Source of the DNA: Sphingomonas sp. S-NIH.Pt15_0812
Lineage (GTDB): Bacteria; Pseudomonadota; Alphaproteobacteria; Sphingomonadales; Sphingomonadaceae
Assembly (NCBI RefSeq): GCF_003951315.1
Contig: NZ_QLJH01000038.1
Location: 1 to 29,378 of the forward strand
Direction of reading: 5' to 3'
Length of the DNA: 29,378 nt
Position 1 is the stretch's first letter; each line of letters starts with the position of its first letter. The notes under the pieces are model-generated. The model was not told the DNA's origin, made no database searches, and worked only from the letters and a program-made list of their open reading frames with translations. Shown piece by piece: positions 16,720 to 24,083 of this stretch. The position numbers and the translations under genes are program-made.

Positions 16720-17919
16720 TTGACGATTCGTTCGCTGCTTCTCGGCGCCGCTGTTGCGGCCGGCCTGGCATCCGCTCCGGCCCATGCCGTCGTCTTCGAT
16801 CTGGTCAGCACCGGTGCCGGCACCGCCGTCGGCACCCAGGCCCGCGCCGGGTTCGAGGCCGCCGCCGCCTATTGGTCGTCGGTCCTGACCAACGACATCA
16901 CGATCAAGCTGAACATCGGCTATTCGACGCTCGGCACCGGCGTCCTGGGCTCGACCGGCAGCACCACCTCCGCGATCCTCAACCCGGCCTTCTACACGGC
17001 CCTGGGAAACAGCGTGACGTCCAGCGTCGACCAGGCGGCGGTCGCGTCGCTCCGTCCGCTGTCCTCGGCGGGGGCGCTGACCGTTCGCACGAACGCGCTG
17101 GCCGCCAATGGCGTCGGCTATGTCGATACCGCGACGCGGGTCGACAATGACGAATCCGCCAATAATCGTGGCTTGGCGGTCAACAGTTCGGTCCTCAAGG
17201 CGCTGGGCATCACCACCGACTGGCGCGGCAATGCGATCGATTATGGCCGGGTCGACGGCAGCATCACCTTCAGCGACGCCTTCACGTTCGATTTCGACCC
17301 GACCGACGGTATCGCCGCCGATGCCTTCGATTTCGTCGGCGTCGCGATCCACGAGATCGGCCACGCGCTGGGCTTCCGCAGCGGCGTCGATTCCTACGAT
17401 GCCGCGACCGCGCCGGGGGCCTCGGGCACCGGCCTTCGCTCGCTGGAGAATTTCATCAACATCGCCACGCCGCTCGACCTGTTCCGCTATGGCCAGGAGG
17501 GGGAGCTCGACTGGTCGACCCAAGGCGTGCCCTATTTCTCGATCGATGGCGGCCAGACGCAGCTGTTCGGCGACTCGCGCTTCGCCACCGGCGTGCGCAA
17601 CGGCGACGGCCGCCAGGCCTCGCACTTCAAGGACAGCCCGGCCGGCGTGCCGCAGACCGGCGTGATGGACCCCACCTCCGGGCGTGGCCAGATGCAGGAC
17701 GTGACCGCGCTCGACATCGCCGCCTTCGATGCGATCGGCTGGACCACGCGCTTCGATGCCCTGACCAACAGCGGCTATCGCGAGACCACCGCCGACATCT
17801 ATCGCGCAGTCGGCATGGTGCCGGAGCCGGCGACCTGGGGGCTGATGCTGGTCGGCTTCGCGATGGTCGGCGGCGCGACCCGCTATCGCCGCCGCGCCAC
17901 GACCCTGCGCGCCGCCTGA
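16720..17919 (+). CDS. PEPxxWA-CTERM zinc metalloprotease-like protein
   Basis: A 399-residue secreted protein of the NF038122-type metalloprotease family. A signal peptide (MTIRSLLLGAAVAAGLASAPAHA) is at the N-terminus. The zinc motif HEIGHALGF is at 211-219 with catalytic Glu212; a Met-turn-like GVMDPT follows near residue 315. The third metzincin ligand expected at 221 is Ser, with Asp224 nearby. The C-terminus has the sorting signal VPEPATWGLMLVGF (367-380), a membrane stretch and a basic RYRRR tail: the PEP-CTERM arrangement recognised by an exosortase, so the mature protein is probably attached to surface polysaccharide. It starts at TTG 16720 with aagg eight bases upstream; no ATG fits. 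A terminator follows. Confidence 0.85.
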   Translation: MTIRSLLLGAAVAAGLASAPAHAVVFDLVSTGAGTAVGTQARAGFEAAAAYWSSVLTNDITIKLNIGYSTLGTGVLGSTGSTTSAILNPAFYTALGNSVTSSVDQAAVASLRPLSSAGALTVRTNALAANGVGYVDTATRVDNDESANNRGLAVNSSVLKALGITTDWRGNAIDYGRVDGSITFSDAFTFDFDPTDGIAADAFDFVGVAIHEIGHALGFRSGVDSYDAATAPGASGTGLRSLENFINIATPLDLFRYGQEGELDWSTQGVPYFSIDGGQTQLFGDSRFATGVRNGDGRQASHFKDSPAGVPQTGVMDPTSGRGQMQDVTALDIAAFDAIGWTTRFDALTNSGYRETTADIYRAVGMVPEPATWGLMLVGFAMVGGATRYRRRATTLRAA

Positions 17920-17945
17920 ACGCTCCGCGCAAGCGATCGGAAGAG

Positions 17946-17976
17946 GGCCGTCGATCATCGGATCGGCGGCCTTTTT
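17946..17976 (+). terminator. Intrinsic terminator after the PEP-CTERM protein
   Basis: An 11-bp stem with one G-T pair (17946-17956 with 17961-17971), loop atcg, and ttttt at 17972-17976, 27 bases after the stop. Confidence 0.85.
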
Positions 17977-18091
17977 CCCCAACGCATCCAAGTCCCTGGG
18001 CGCAGCCTGCGAAACGATCCGTTGCCGCCTTGGCGGTTTGACGCTGACGCCGCCAGGCGGCACCCATGGCGCATCCACAGGGAGAACCACC

Positions 18092-18706
18092 ATGCGCCCC
18101 ATCTACGCCGCCGTCCTGATGCTCGCCACACTCGCCCCCGCCGCCGCGCCCGTGCTGGCGCAGGGCCTGCCGGGCAGCCCGAACAAGGCGCTGGTCAAGG
18201 CCGGCACCTATCCGCTCGACCCCAACCACAGCCAGGTGACCTGGCAGGTCAACCATATGGGCTTCTCGATGCTGGAGGGGCAGTTCGGCGCGTCCGAAGG
18301 CTCGATCACCATCGACCCGGCCAAGCCCAACGCCACCAAGGTCGACGTGACCTTTCCGGTCGACAAGCTGTCGGTCACCGCGGAGCCCTTCGCCCACCAT
18401 CTGAAGTCGAAGGACTTTTTCGACGCGGCGACCTATCCGACCGCGCGCTTCGTCTCCACCTCGGTCCAGGCGTCGGGCAACAGCGCGACGATCACTGGTA
18501 ATCTGACGATCAAGAACGTCACCAAGCCGGTGACGTTGAAGGCGACCTTCGTCGGCGCCGGCATGAACCCGATGAACAAGAAGCTGAACTTCGGCTTCCG
18601 CGCGACCGGCGCGATCAACCGCAGCGATTTCGGCCTGGGCATGGCGGTGCCGGTCGTGTCGGACAAGGTCGACCTGACGATCAACGCCGCCTTCGCCGCC
18701 AATTGA
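18092..18706 (+). CDS. YceI family periplasmic protein
   Basis: A 204-residue exported lipocalin-like protein. The signal peptide is about residues 1-24 (MRPIYAAVLMLATLAPAAAP...). YPLDPNHSQVTWQVNHMGFSMLEGQFG opens the YceI barrel; KVDVTFPVDKLSVTAEPFAHHLKSKDFFDAATYPTARF is the central family block, and GNLTIKNVTKPVTLKATF closes it. Members bind isoprenoid-type lipids in the periplasm and are linked to acid or osmotic stress; the actual ligand here is unknown. The start at 18092 has ggaga seven bases upstream. Its own terminator-bounded position suggests a monocistron. Confidence 0.92.
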   Translation: MRPIYAAVLMLATLAPAAAPVLAQGLPGSPNKALVKAGTYPLDPNHSQVTWQVNHMGFSMLEGQFGASEGSITIDPAKPNATKVDVTFPVDKLSVTAEPFAHHLKSKDFFDAATYPTARFVSTSVQASGNSATITGNLTIKNVTKPVTLKATFVGAGMNPMNKKLNFGFRATGAINRSDFGLGMAVPVVSDKVDLTINAAFAAN

Positions 18707-18723
18707 GGCTTTCGACCATGGCA

Positions 18724-18758
18724 GGCGCCGCGCCGGGATCACCACCCGGCGCGGCGTC
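18724..18758. terminator. Long stem between convergent YceI and BLUF genes
   Basis: A 14-bp stem (12 perfect GC-rich pairs 18726-18737 with 18745-18756 plus two outer pairs, one G-T) with a 7-base loop, lying between two converging stop codons. No T-run on either strand, so it is likely a shared 3'-end structure serving both transcripts. Confidence 0.55.
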
Positions 18759-18764
18759 GTCCGT

Positions 18765-19163
18765 TCAGGCCGCGCGGATCAGGGGGGCCGCGAAGCTGGC
18801 GAAGCCCGCCTCCCCCGCCGGGCCGCCATGCGCCGCCAGGATCGCCATCCGTGCCATCGCCGCCAGATCGGCCTGGAGCGGGGCGCGGTAGGCCATGCCC
18901 TCCATCCCGAACTCGCGGCGGTCGATCCGCCGGTTGGACAATTGGATCAGCGCATGATGGCGCGGATCGGCGGCGATGCGGGCGAAGGTCGCCTCGACCG
19001 CCCCGGCTTCCCCCTCCAGGGCCTGGAGGAAGCGGTTGCCGTCGAAGAACAACATGCTGGTCAGCCGATGTTCGGCATTGCGCCGCCGCGAGGTCGCGAC
19101 GATCGCCGCCGTGTCCGGAACCACCCCCTGGCGCAGCGTGCTGACATAGATGATCTGGCGCAA
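18765..19163 (-). CDS. BLUF-domain blue-light sensor, copy 1 (Trp replaced)
   Basis: A 132-residue single BLUF (FAD blue-light) domain with a short C-terminal extension. Flavin-site residues: Tyr6 in IIYVST, Asn29 in RRRNAEH and Gln47 in FLQALEG. At the position of the mobile Trp (AppA Trp104) this protein has Glu88 in FGMEGM, while the adjacent Met90 is kept. The Tyr-Gln pair needed for the photocycle is intact. The start is TTG (19163) with gaaagggg about nine bases upstream; no ATG is available. It lies 151 bases downstream of a second BLUF gene on the same strand. There is no output domain, so it must act through a partner protein. It is convergent with the yceI-type gene. Confidence 0.88.
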   Translation of the reverse strand: MRQIIYVSTLRQGVVPDTAAIVATSRRRNAEHRLTSMLFFDGNRFLQALEGEAGAVEATFARIAADPRHHALIQLSNRRIDRREFGMEGMAYRAPLQADLAAMARMAILAAHGGPAGEAGFASFAAPLIRAA

Positions 19164-19239
19164 CTATCCGTACCCCTTTCTGGATCGATGATGGGTCCGG
19201 GATAGGGCTATCCTATTAAGGTTCGATCAGGTGACAGGC

Positions 19240-19284
19240 TTAGCCAATCATGAACGCCGTGAAACCGCGACAGGCAATGGCTAA
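19240..19284. repeat. Inverted repeat between the two BLUF genes
   Basis: ttagcca (19240-19246) and tggctaa (19278-19284) form a 7-bp inverted repeat with a 31-base spacer, in a locally AT-rich part of the 151-base gap. A second small palindrome, ggatag/ctatcc, lies at 19200-19213. These may be operator or promoter elements for the downstream BLUF gene. Confidence 0.35.
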
Positions 19285-19314
19285 TCTTCCTATAGACTTG
19301 ATCGGATCAGCCCG

Positions 19315-19704
19315 TCAGCGTCGCACCGCGATCAATCCCTGGAAGGTGCCGCGCACGCTGTCCGACGCACCGGCCAGCATCCGCGTCACCCGCGCGTCGA
19401 ACTCGTCGGCTGGATCGGTGGGCAGGCGGTGCGCCATCGCCCAGCGACCGAAGCTCCGCTCCGTCACCGCCGTGTCGGACAACACCACCACCGCATGATG
19501 CCGGGCATCGGCCCGGATTCGATCGAAGGTCGCGGTGACGGCCGCCGCCTCGCCCTCCAGCACCTGGAGGAAGCGCGTGCCGTCGGTATAGAGCAGGCCG
19601 GTCACGCCCGCCGCATCGTTGTTGCGGCGCGACTGGATCAGGATGTTGCCGACGCTGATTTCCTGCCCCGGCGTTTTCGAACTGATATAGAGAATTTGAC
19701 GCAT
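19315..19704 (-). CDS. BLUF-domain blue-light sensor, copy 2 (canonical)
   Basis: A 129-residue single BLUF domain. Flavin-site residues: Tyr6 in ILYISS, Asn29 in RRNNDAAG, Gln47 in FLQVLEG, and Trp88 and Met90 in FGRWAM, so the full AppA-like set is present. GVTGLLYTDGTRFLQVLEGE is the most conserved family block. The start at 19704 is chosen for gaaaggg seven bases upstream; the longer frame upstream has no ribosome site. It is upstream of the other BLUF gene on the same strand, and both open with MRQI(L/I)Y, suggesting tandem duplication followed by divergence. It is divergent from leuA and shares that 5' region. Confidence 0.92.
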   Translation of the reverse strand: MRQILYISSKTPGQEISVGNILIQSRRNNDAAGVTGLLYTDGTRFLQVLEGEAAAVTATFDRIRADARHHAVVVLSDTAVTERSFGRWAMAHRLPTDPADEFDARVTRMLAGASDSVRGTFQGLIAVRR

Positions 19705-19791
19705 CGACACCCTTTCAAGGGCTTGCTCCCTTAGAGCCTGCCCGCGGATGCGCGCCAACCTGTATCAGGATTTCCGTGCCTTCTGGACAAG

Positions 19792-19821
19792 TCGCCGCCG
19801 CACCGCCTAGGAAGGCGGCGA
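19792..19821 (+). promoter_or_regulatory. Hairpin overlapping the leader-peptide ribosome site
   Basis: tcgccgcc (19792-19799) pairs with ggcggcga (19814-19821); the right arm takes in the end of the leader's ribosome site aggaagg (19809-19815) and the first base of its ATG. It could modulate leader-peptide translation. Confidence 0.4.
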
Positions 19822-19865
19822 TGATGCGGACCGCACGCCTTTCCTCACGACTTACGCGCCCTTAG
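19821..19865 (+). CDS. Probable leuA leader peptide (14 residues)
   Basis: ATG 19821 opens a 14-codon frame reading MMRTARLSSRLTRP, ending at TAG 19863-19865. A good ribosome site (aggaagg) lies five to six bases before it. Both leucine codons are CTT, which is rare in this DNA: the leuA gene itself uses almost only CTG and CTC. Rare CGA and TCA codons sit between them. The stop codon lies inside the left arm of a long stem-loop (19858-19913). This is the layout of a peptide-leader attenuator in which leucyl-tRNA supply governs leuA. It is an inference from position, codons and structure; Arg codons are as many as usual Leu runs, so the effector is not certain. Confidence 0.5.
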   Translation: MMRTARLSSRLTRP

Positions 19866-19913
19866 GCGCGTCATTCCGCTCGTGCGCCCGTGGCGTGCGC
19901 CGCGCCTAAGGGC
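19858..19913 (+). promoter_or_regulatory. leuA leader stem-loop, candidate attenuator
   Basis: A perfect 13-bp stem (gcccttaggcgcg, 19858-19870, with cgcgcctaagggc, 19901-19913) enclosing 30 bases that can form a small cgcc/ggcg hairpin. It begins inside the last codons of the leader peptide. A further 6-bp stem (cggcgg/ccgccg, 19938-19954) follows before leuA. No T-run follows the long stem, so termination, if any, may be Rho-dependent or the control may act on leuA translation. Confidence 0.55.
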
Positions 19914-19980
19914 CCGATCGACCGACCTCCCCCGATCCGGCGGTCTGCCCGCCGCCCCGCCAAGACGAGAGTGAAGAGCC

Positions 19981-21639
19981 ATGTTGCGCGATCCGTCGAC
20001 CAAATACCGCCCCTTCCCCACCATCGCCCTGCCCGATCGCCGCTGGCCGTCCAGGACGATCACCCAGGCGCCGCGCTGGCTGTCGACCGACCTGCGCGAC
20101 GGCAATCAGGCGCTGATCGATCCGATGGATGCCGAGAAGAAGACGCGGCTGTTCGAGCTGCTCTGCAAGGTCGGCCTGAAGGAGATCGAAGTCGGCTTCC
20201 CCAGCGCCGGCGCGACCGAATTCGACTTCATCACCGGCCTGGTCCGGCAGGATCGGATTCCGGACGATGTGACGGTGCAGGTGCTGACCCAGTCGCGCCG
20301 CGACCTGATCGAGACCAGCTTCGCCAGCCTGAAGGGCGCGCGCACCGCGATCGTCCATCTCTACAACGCCGTCTCGCCCGCCTGGCGCAAGATCGTGTTC
20401 GGCATGACCCGCGACGAGGTGAAGCGGATCGCGATCGAGGGCGCGAAGGTGCTGCGCGACGAGGCGGCGAAGCAGCCCGACACGCGCTGGCAGTTCGAAT
20501 ATTCGCCCGAGACCTTCTCCACCGCCGAGCTCGATTTCTCGGTCGAGGTCTGCGAGGCGGTGATGGACGTGCTGTGCCCCACGCCCGAGCGGCCGATCAT
20601 CCTCAACCTGCCCGCCACCGTCGAATGCGCGACGCCCAATGTCTATGCCGACCAGATCGAATGGTTCGGCCGCCACATCCGCAACCGCGATTCGGTGGTG
20701 ATCTCGCTCCACACGCATAACGATCGCGGCACCGGCGTCGCGGCGGCGGAGCTGGGGCTGATGGCGGGCGCGGACCGGGTCGAGGGCTGCCTGCTCGGCA
20801 ATGGCGAGCGGACCGGCAATTGCGATCTCGTGACCGTCGCGCTCAACATGTACACGCAAGGGGTCGATCCGCGGCTCGACCTGTCGGACATCGACTCGGT
20901 GGTGAACACCATCCAATATTGCACCAACCTGCCCGTGCATCCGCGCACCCCCTATGCCGGCGACCTGGTCTTCACCGCCTTTTCCGGCAGCCATCAGGAC
21001 GCGATCAAGAAGGGGTTCACCGCGCAGTCGCAGCGCAACGACGGCCTGTGGGAGGTGCCCTATCTGCCGATCGACCCCGCCGATCTCGGCCGCAGCTACG
21101 AGGCGGTGATCCGCGTCAACTCGCAGAGCGGCAAGGGCGGCGTCGCCTGGGTCATCGAGCAGGACAAGGGGCTGAAGCTGCCCAAGCGGCTCCAGGCCGA
21201 TTTCAGCCGCCACGTCCAGGCGCTGGCGGACGAGACCAGCCGCGAACTGAACGCCGCCGACATCTGGGGCCGGTTCGAGGCGACCTATCTGCCGCGCGCC
21301 GGCGACCGGTTCGTGCTGCGCGACTATGAGGAGACGGGCCAGGCGGGGCAGCGCGTCTTCGTCGGCCGGGTCGCGGTGGATGGCGAGGAGCGGTCGATCT
21401 CGGGCCGTGGCAACGGCCTGATCTCGGGCGTGATCGACGCGCTCGCCGGGTCGACCGGTCCGGCGCTGGAGGTGGTGGATTATTCCGAACACGCGATCGG
21501 CCACGGCGCCGACGCGCAGGCGGCGGCCTATGTCGAATGCCGGCTGGCCGACGGGCGCACGGTGTTCGGCGTCGGGCTCGACACCGACATCGCCACCGCC
21601 AGCGTGCGCGCCGTCCTCAGCGCCGCCAATCGGGGGTGA
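19981..21639 (+). CDS. leuA: 2-isopropylmalate synthase, type 2
   Basis: A 552-residue enzyme that condenses acetyl-CoA with 2-ketoisovalerate, the committed step of leucine synthesis. [11 protein letters not shown] (35-45) carries catalytic Arg39 and metal ligand Asp40; [15 protein letters not shown] follows; [13 protein letters not shown] has metal ligands His244 and His246; [13 protein letters not shown] is the family signature. The C-terminal ~130 residues form the LeuA allosteric domain ([14 protein letters not shown] ... [14 protein letters not shown]), so leucine feedback is expected. Opening with [20 protein letters not shown] and the ~550 length place it in the type 2 class found in actinobacteria and many proteobacteria. 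Its upstream region holds the leader peptide and stem-loop; only a weak gaagag precedes ATG 19981. Confidence 0.96.
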   Translation: MLRDPSTKYRPFPTIALPDRRWPSRTITQAPRWLSTDLRDGNQALIDPMDAEKKTRLFELLCKVGLKEIEVGFPSAGATEFDFITGLVRQDRIPDDVTVQVLTQSRRDLIETSFASLKGARTAIVHLYNAVSPAWRKIVFGMTRDEVKRIAIEGAKVLRDEAAKQPDTRWQFEYSPETFSTAELDFSVEVCEAVMDVLCPTPERPIILNLPATVECATPNVYADQIEWFGRHIRNRDSVVISLHTHNDRGTGVAAAELGLMAGADRVEGCLLGNGERTGNCDLVTVALNMYTQGVDPRLDLSDIDSVVNTIQYCTNLPVHPRTPYAGDLVFTAFSGSHQDAIKKGFTAQSQRNDGLWEVPYLPIDPADLGRSYEAVIRVNSQSGKGGVAWVIEQDKGLKLPKRLQADFSRHVQALADETSRELNAADIWGRFEATYLPRAGDRFVLRDYEETGQAGQRVFVGRVAVDGEERSISGRGNGLISGVIDALAGSTGPALEVVDYSEHAIGHGADAQAAAYVECRLADGRTVFGVGLDTDIATASVRAVLSAANRG

Positions 21640-21646
21640 CCCGGAT

Positions 21647-21673
21647 CATCCCTCCCCCGCCCGGGGAGGGATG
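21647..21673. terminator. Shared hairpin between convergent leuA and folB
   Basis: A perfect 11-bp stem (catccctcccc / ggggagggatg) with a 5-base loop fills the 38-base space between the two stop codons. No clear T-run; probably a two-way 3'-end structure. Confidence 0.6.
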
Positions 21674-21677
21674 GGCC

Positions 21678-22028
21678 TTACCGGCCGCGCACCACCTCGC
21701 AACCGACGGTGGCATCCGGATAGATGTCGAGCTTCATCGACCGCACCCGGACCGACTGCACCCGCGCATCGGCCAGGCAGATGGCAGCGATCGAATCGCA
21801 CAGGCTTTCCTGCAAGGCGAAGCCCGGCCCCGCCGCCAGCGCCAGCACTGCGGCGCGGACCTGGTCATAGTCGAACACCTCGTCGATCCGGTCGGCCATC
21901 GGCGCGGCCGGATAGCGGAGGTCGAGCCGGATCGACAGCCGCACCCGCTGGGGTGCCGCCTCATGCGGGTGGATGCCCAGCCGGATCGCCACGTCGAAAT
22001 CGTCGATCAGAATGGCATAGTCAGCCAT
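21678..22028 (-). CDS. folB: Dihydroneopterin aldolase family protein FolB
   Basis: A 116-residue pterin-binding T-fold protein that should convert dihydroneopterin to 6-hydroxymethyl-dihydropterin and glycolaldehyde. The first half shows IRLGIHPHEAAPQRVRLSIRLDL with Glu23; Tyr53 in FDYDQV and Glu74 in LQESLCDSIA fit the substrate pocket; Lys99 in SMKLDIYPDA lies at the catalytic lysine position, although the usual following KP is KL here. ATG 22028 is chosen because gagggg lies seven bases upstream; a GTG two codons earlier is the alternative. The start overlaps the end of the SDR gene by 8 bases, so it is the third gene of folE-SDR-folB. Confidence 0.85.
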   Translation of the reverse strand: MADYAILIDDFDVAIRLGIHPHEAAPQRVRLSIRLDLRYPAAPMADRIDEVFDYDQVRAAVLALAAGPGFALQESLCDSIAAICLADARVQSVRVRSMKLDIYPDATVGCEVVRGR

Positions 22029-22764
22029 CGGCACGCCCCTCGAACATGACGTCGCGGTCCGATCGCAGGAAACGCTGGCCCGAATCGACGTACAACGTCT
22101 GCCCCGTCACGCTGCGCGCGCCGAGCAGATAGACCACCGCCTCCGCCACCGCGCCGGCGCCGACCGGCCGCCGGAGCAGGTTCTGCGTCGCGACCCGATG
22201 GAATTCCTCCTCGCTCTGGTCGCCGCTGGGCAGGGTGAGGCCGGGTGCGACCGCATTGACCCGCAGGCGCGGCGCGAAGGCCTGGGCCATCAGCTCGCCC
22301 GCCGCCGCCAGCGCCGCCTTGGACAGGGTGTAGGAGAAGAAATCGGGATTGGGATTGGCCAGCTTCTGGTCGAGCAGGTTGACCACCGCCCCATCGGCCA
22401 GATCGGACTGCGCCGCCAGCGCGCTCGCCAATATGGTCGGCGCGGTGCAGTTCACCGCATGGAGCCTGGCCGCCAGCACCGGATCGACCGTAGCGGGCGA
22501 GTCATATTCGAACATCGACGCGCTGTTGACCAACGCCCCGATCGGCGCGCCCGCCACGTCGCGCGCCCGCGCGAACAGCGCCGGCAGCGACGCGGTGTCG
22601 GCCAGGTCGCCCTGCACCGTCCAGCCGTCGAGCGCGCGGGCCAGCGCCTCCGCCTCGTCGCGCGACCGGTGGTAATGGATCACCACCCGGTGCCCCGCGC
22701 CGGCCACGCCGCGCGCGATCGCCGCGCCGATCCGCCGGGCCCCGCCCGTGACCAGAACGATCAT
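22021..22764 (-). CDS. folM: Pteridine reductase-like SDR (FolM type)
   Basis: A 247-residue short-chain dehydrogenase. The nucleotide loop is TGGARRIG (6-13): this TGxxxRxG form, with Arg11, is the mark of the pteridine reductase PTR1/FolM branch rather than the TGxxxGxG of ordinary SDRs. LVNSAS replaces NNAG; Asp132 in LLDQKLANPNPDF and the Tyr145/Lys149 pair in SYTLSK complete the PTR1-like active site. It should reduce dihydromonapterin, dihydrobiopterin or dihydrofolate with NADPH. The start ATG 22764 overlaps the folE stop as ATGA and its end overlaps folB, which supports a pterin substrate strongly. No folA is in the window, so whether it serves as the main dihydrofolate reductase is open. 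Confidence 0.82.
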   Translation of the reverse strand: MIVLVTGGARRIGAAIARGVAGAGHRVVIHYHRSRDEAEALARALDGWTVQGDLADTASLPALFARARDVAGAPIGALVNSASMFEYDSPATVDPVLAARLHAVNCTAPTILASALAAQSDLADGAVVNLLDQKLANPNPDFFSYTLSKAALAAAGELMAQAFAPRLRVNAVAPGLTLPSGDQSEEEFHRVATQNLLRRPVGAGAVAEAVVYLLGARSVTGQTLYVDSGQRFLRSDRDVMFEGRADG

Positions 22765-23384
22765 CCGCCCAGCCCCATCAGCGCCAGCACCTCCTTGCGG
22801 CTGCGATCGTCGTCTCGGAACACGCCCATCATCCGGCTGGTCGTCATCGCCACGCCGGGGGTGCGGACGCCGCGCGCGGTCATGCAGGCATGGCTGGCCT
22901 CGATCACCACTGCGACGCCCAGCGGCTTCAACCCGGTCCAGATGCAGTCGGCGACCTCGGCGGTCAGCCGTTCCTGCACCTGGAGCCGCCGGGCATAGCC
23001 GTGCAGCACGCGGGCCAGCTTGGAGATGCCGACCACATGGTCGCGCGGCAGATAGGCGATATGCGCCTTGCCGATGATCGGGGCCATATGATGCTCGCAA
23101 TGCGACTGGAAGGGGATGTCCTTCAGCAGCACGATCTCGTCATAGCCGCCCACTTCCTCGAACACGCGGCCGAGATGGACGGCGGGGTCCTCGCCATAGC
23201 CGGCGCAATATTCCTTCCACGCCCGCGCCACGCGGCGGGGGGTGTCGACCAGCCCCTCGCGCGTCGGATCGTCGCCCGCCCATTCGATCAGGGTGCGGAT
23301 CGCGGCCGCGACATGGGGGGGCACGGCGATCTTGCCATCCGCCGCGACCAGGTCGCCATCCGCCGGGGTTCCGCCGTCACACAT
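22761..23384 (-). CDS. folE: GTP cyclohydrolase I
   Basis: A 207-residue enzyme converting GTP to 7,8-dihydroneopterin triphosphate, the first step of folate and pterin synthesis. Zinc ligands Cys96, His99 (SHCEHHMAPI) and Cys167 (SHACMTARG) are present with the 71-residue spacing seen in the E. coli enzyme; GISKLARV and RLQVQERLT are core motifs. The start at 23384 is favoured because aggag lies six bases upstream; the in-frame ATG at 23390 abuts that site and an upstream ATG at 23429 has none. The stop overlaps the start of the pteridine reductase gene (ATGA). It is divergent from the DUF2945 gene with 62 bases between them. Confidence 0.96.
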   Translation of the reverse strand: MCDGGTPADGDLVAADGKIAVPPHVAAAIRTLIEWAGDDPTREGLVDTPRRVARAWKEYCAGYGEDPAVHLGRVFEEVGGYDEIVLLKDIPFQSHCEHHMAPIIGKAHIAYLPRDHVVGISKLARVLHGYARRLQVQERLTAEVADCIWTGLKPLGVAVVIEASHACMTARGVRTPGVAMTTSRMMGVFRDDDRSRKEVLALMGLGG

Positions 23385-23446
23385 CGTCATCTCCTGCAAC
23401 CAACCCGCATGTCGGGCGCTTGGTGCCACAAGTTAAGGAGGATGCG

Positions 23447-23650
23447 ATGGCCGATCTGAAGAAGGGCGACAAGGTGAGCTGGAATTCGCATGGCGGCACC
23501 GCGCATGGCGAGGTCGAGAAGACGCTCACCAGCGACACCAGCATCAAGGGCCATAAGGTCCGCGCGTCGAAGGATGATCCGCAATATCTCGTAGAGAGTG
23601 ACAACGGCGGAAAGGCGGCGCACAAGGCGTCAGCGCTCAAGAAGGCGTGA
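23447..23650 (+). CDS. DUF2945 / HVA1 TUDOR-like small protein
   Basis: A 67-residue basic protein of the 'hypervirulence-associated TUDOR domain' (DUF2945) family. MADLKKGDKVSWNSHGGTAHGEVEKTLTSD is the family's opening, an SH3-like barrel; KVRASKDDPQYLVESDNGGKAAHKASALKKA closes it. A very good ribosome site, aaggagg, lies five bases before ATG 23447; an in-frame ATG at 23420 has none. The molecular role is unknown in bacteria; many copies sit in stress-inducible loci (general impression, not shown here). The SWIB-domain gene follows after 44 bases on the same strand, so the two are probably cotranscribed. Confidence 0.88.
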   Translation: MADLKKGDKVSWNSHGGTAHGEVEKTLTSDTSIKGHKVRASKDDPQYLVESDNGGKAAHKASALKKA

Positions 23651-23694
23651 GTCCCTCGTAGCCGGGGGCATGACGATTCACAGGAAGGACAGAC

Positions 23695-23997
23695 ATGGCC
23701 ACTGCCAAGCAGGAAGCCGGCGCCGCAAAGGCCGCCACCAAGCAGACCAAGGCCGGCACCGGCATCCACGCCCCGGTCCAGCCGTCGCCGGAACTGGGCG
23801 CAGTGGTCGGCAACGACAAGCTGCCCCGCAGCGAAGTGATCAGCAAGGTGTGGGAGTATATCAAGTCCAACAACCTGCAGAATCCCGAGAACAAGCGCGA
23901 GATCCTGGCCGACGACAACCTGAAGAAGGTGTTCGGCAAGGACAAGGTGACCATGTTCGAAATGAACAAGTACATCTCGGCGCACGTCAAAGCGTGA
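23695..23997 (+). CDS. SWIB/MDM2-domain protein
   Basis: A 100-residue protein with a Lys/Ala-rich N-terminal tail (residues 1-27, histone-tail-like) and a SWIB domain at 28-98: PVQPSPELGAVVGNDKLPRSEVISKVWEYIK, NNLQNPENKREILADDNLKKVFGKDKVTMFEMNKYISAHVK. SWIB domains are known from eukaryotic chromatin-remodelling complexes and occur in chlamydiae (also fused to topoisomerase) and some proteobacteria, where a DNA- or nucleoid-related role is suspected. The ribosome site is aggaagg, seven bases before ATG. A strong terminator follows (24049-24083), so the DUF2945-SWIB pair is a closed unit. Confidence 0.92.
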   Translation: MATAKQEAGAAKAATKQTKAGTGIHAPVQPSPELGAVVGNDKLPRSEVISKVWEYIKSNNLQNPENKREILADDNLKKVFGKDKVTMFEMNKYISAHVKA

Positions 23998-24048
23998 CGT
24001 GCGATCGGCGCGGGCGCACATCGCCCGCGTCGCGGCGATGCCGGAAAG

Positions 24049-24083
24049 GGGGATGCGCCGATGGACCGGCGCATCCCCTTTTT
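24049..24083 (+). terminator. Intrinsic terminator after the SWIB gene
   Basis: A perfect 12-bp stem (ggggatgcgccg / cggcgcatcccc), loop atggac, followed by ttttt (24079-24083); upstream A residues allow a two-way terminator. Confidence 0.9.

Noticed and set aside
19784..19813. TGGACA...TAGGAA as a promoter for leuA
   Set aside because: Transcription would start at the leader ATG and lose its ribosome site, and the -10 match is poor.
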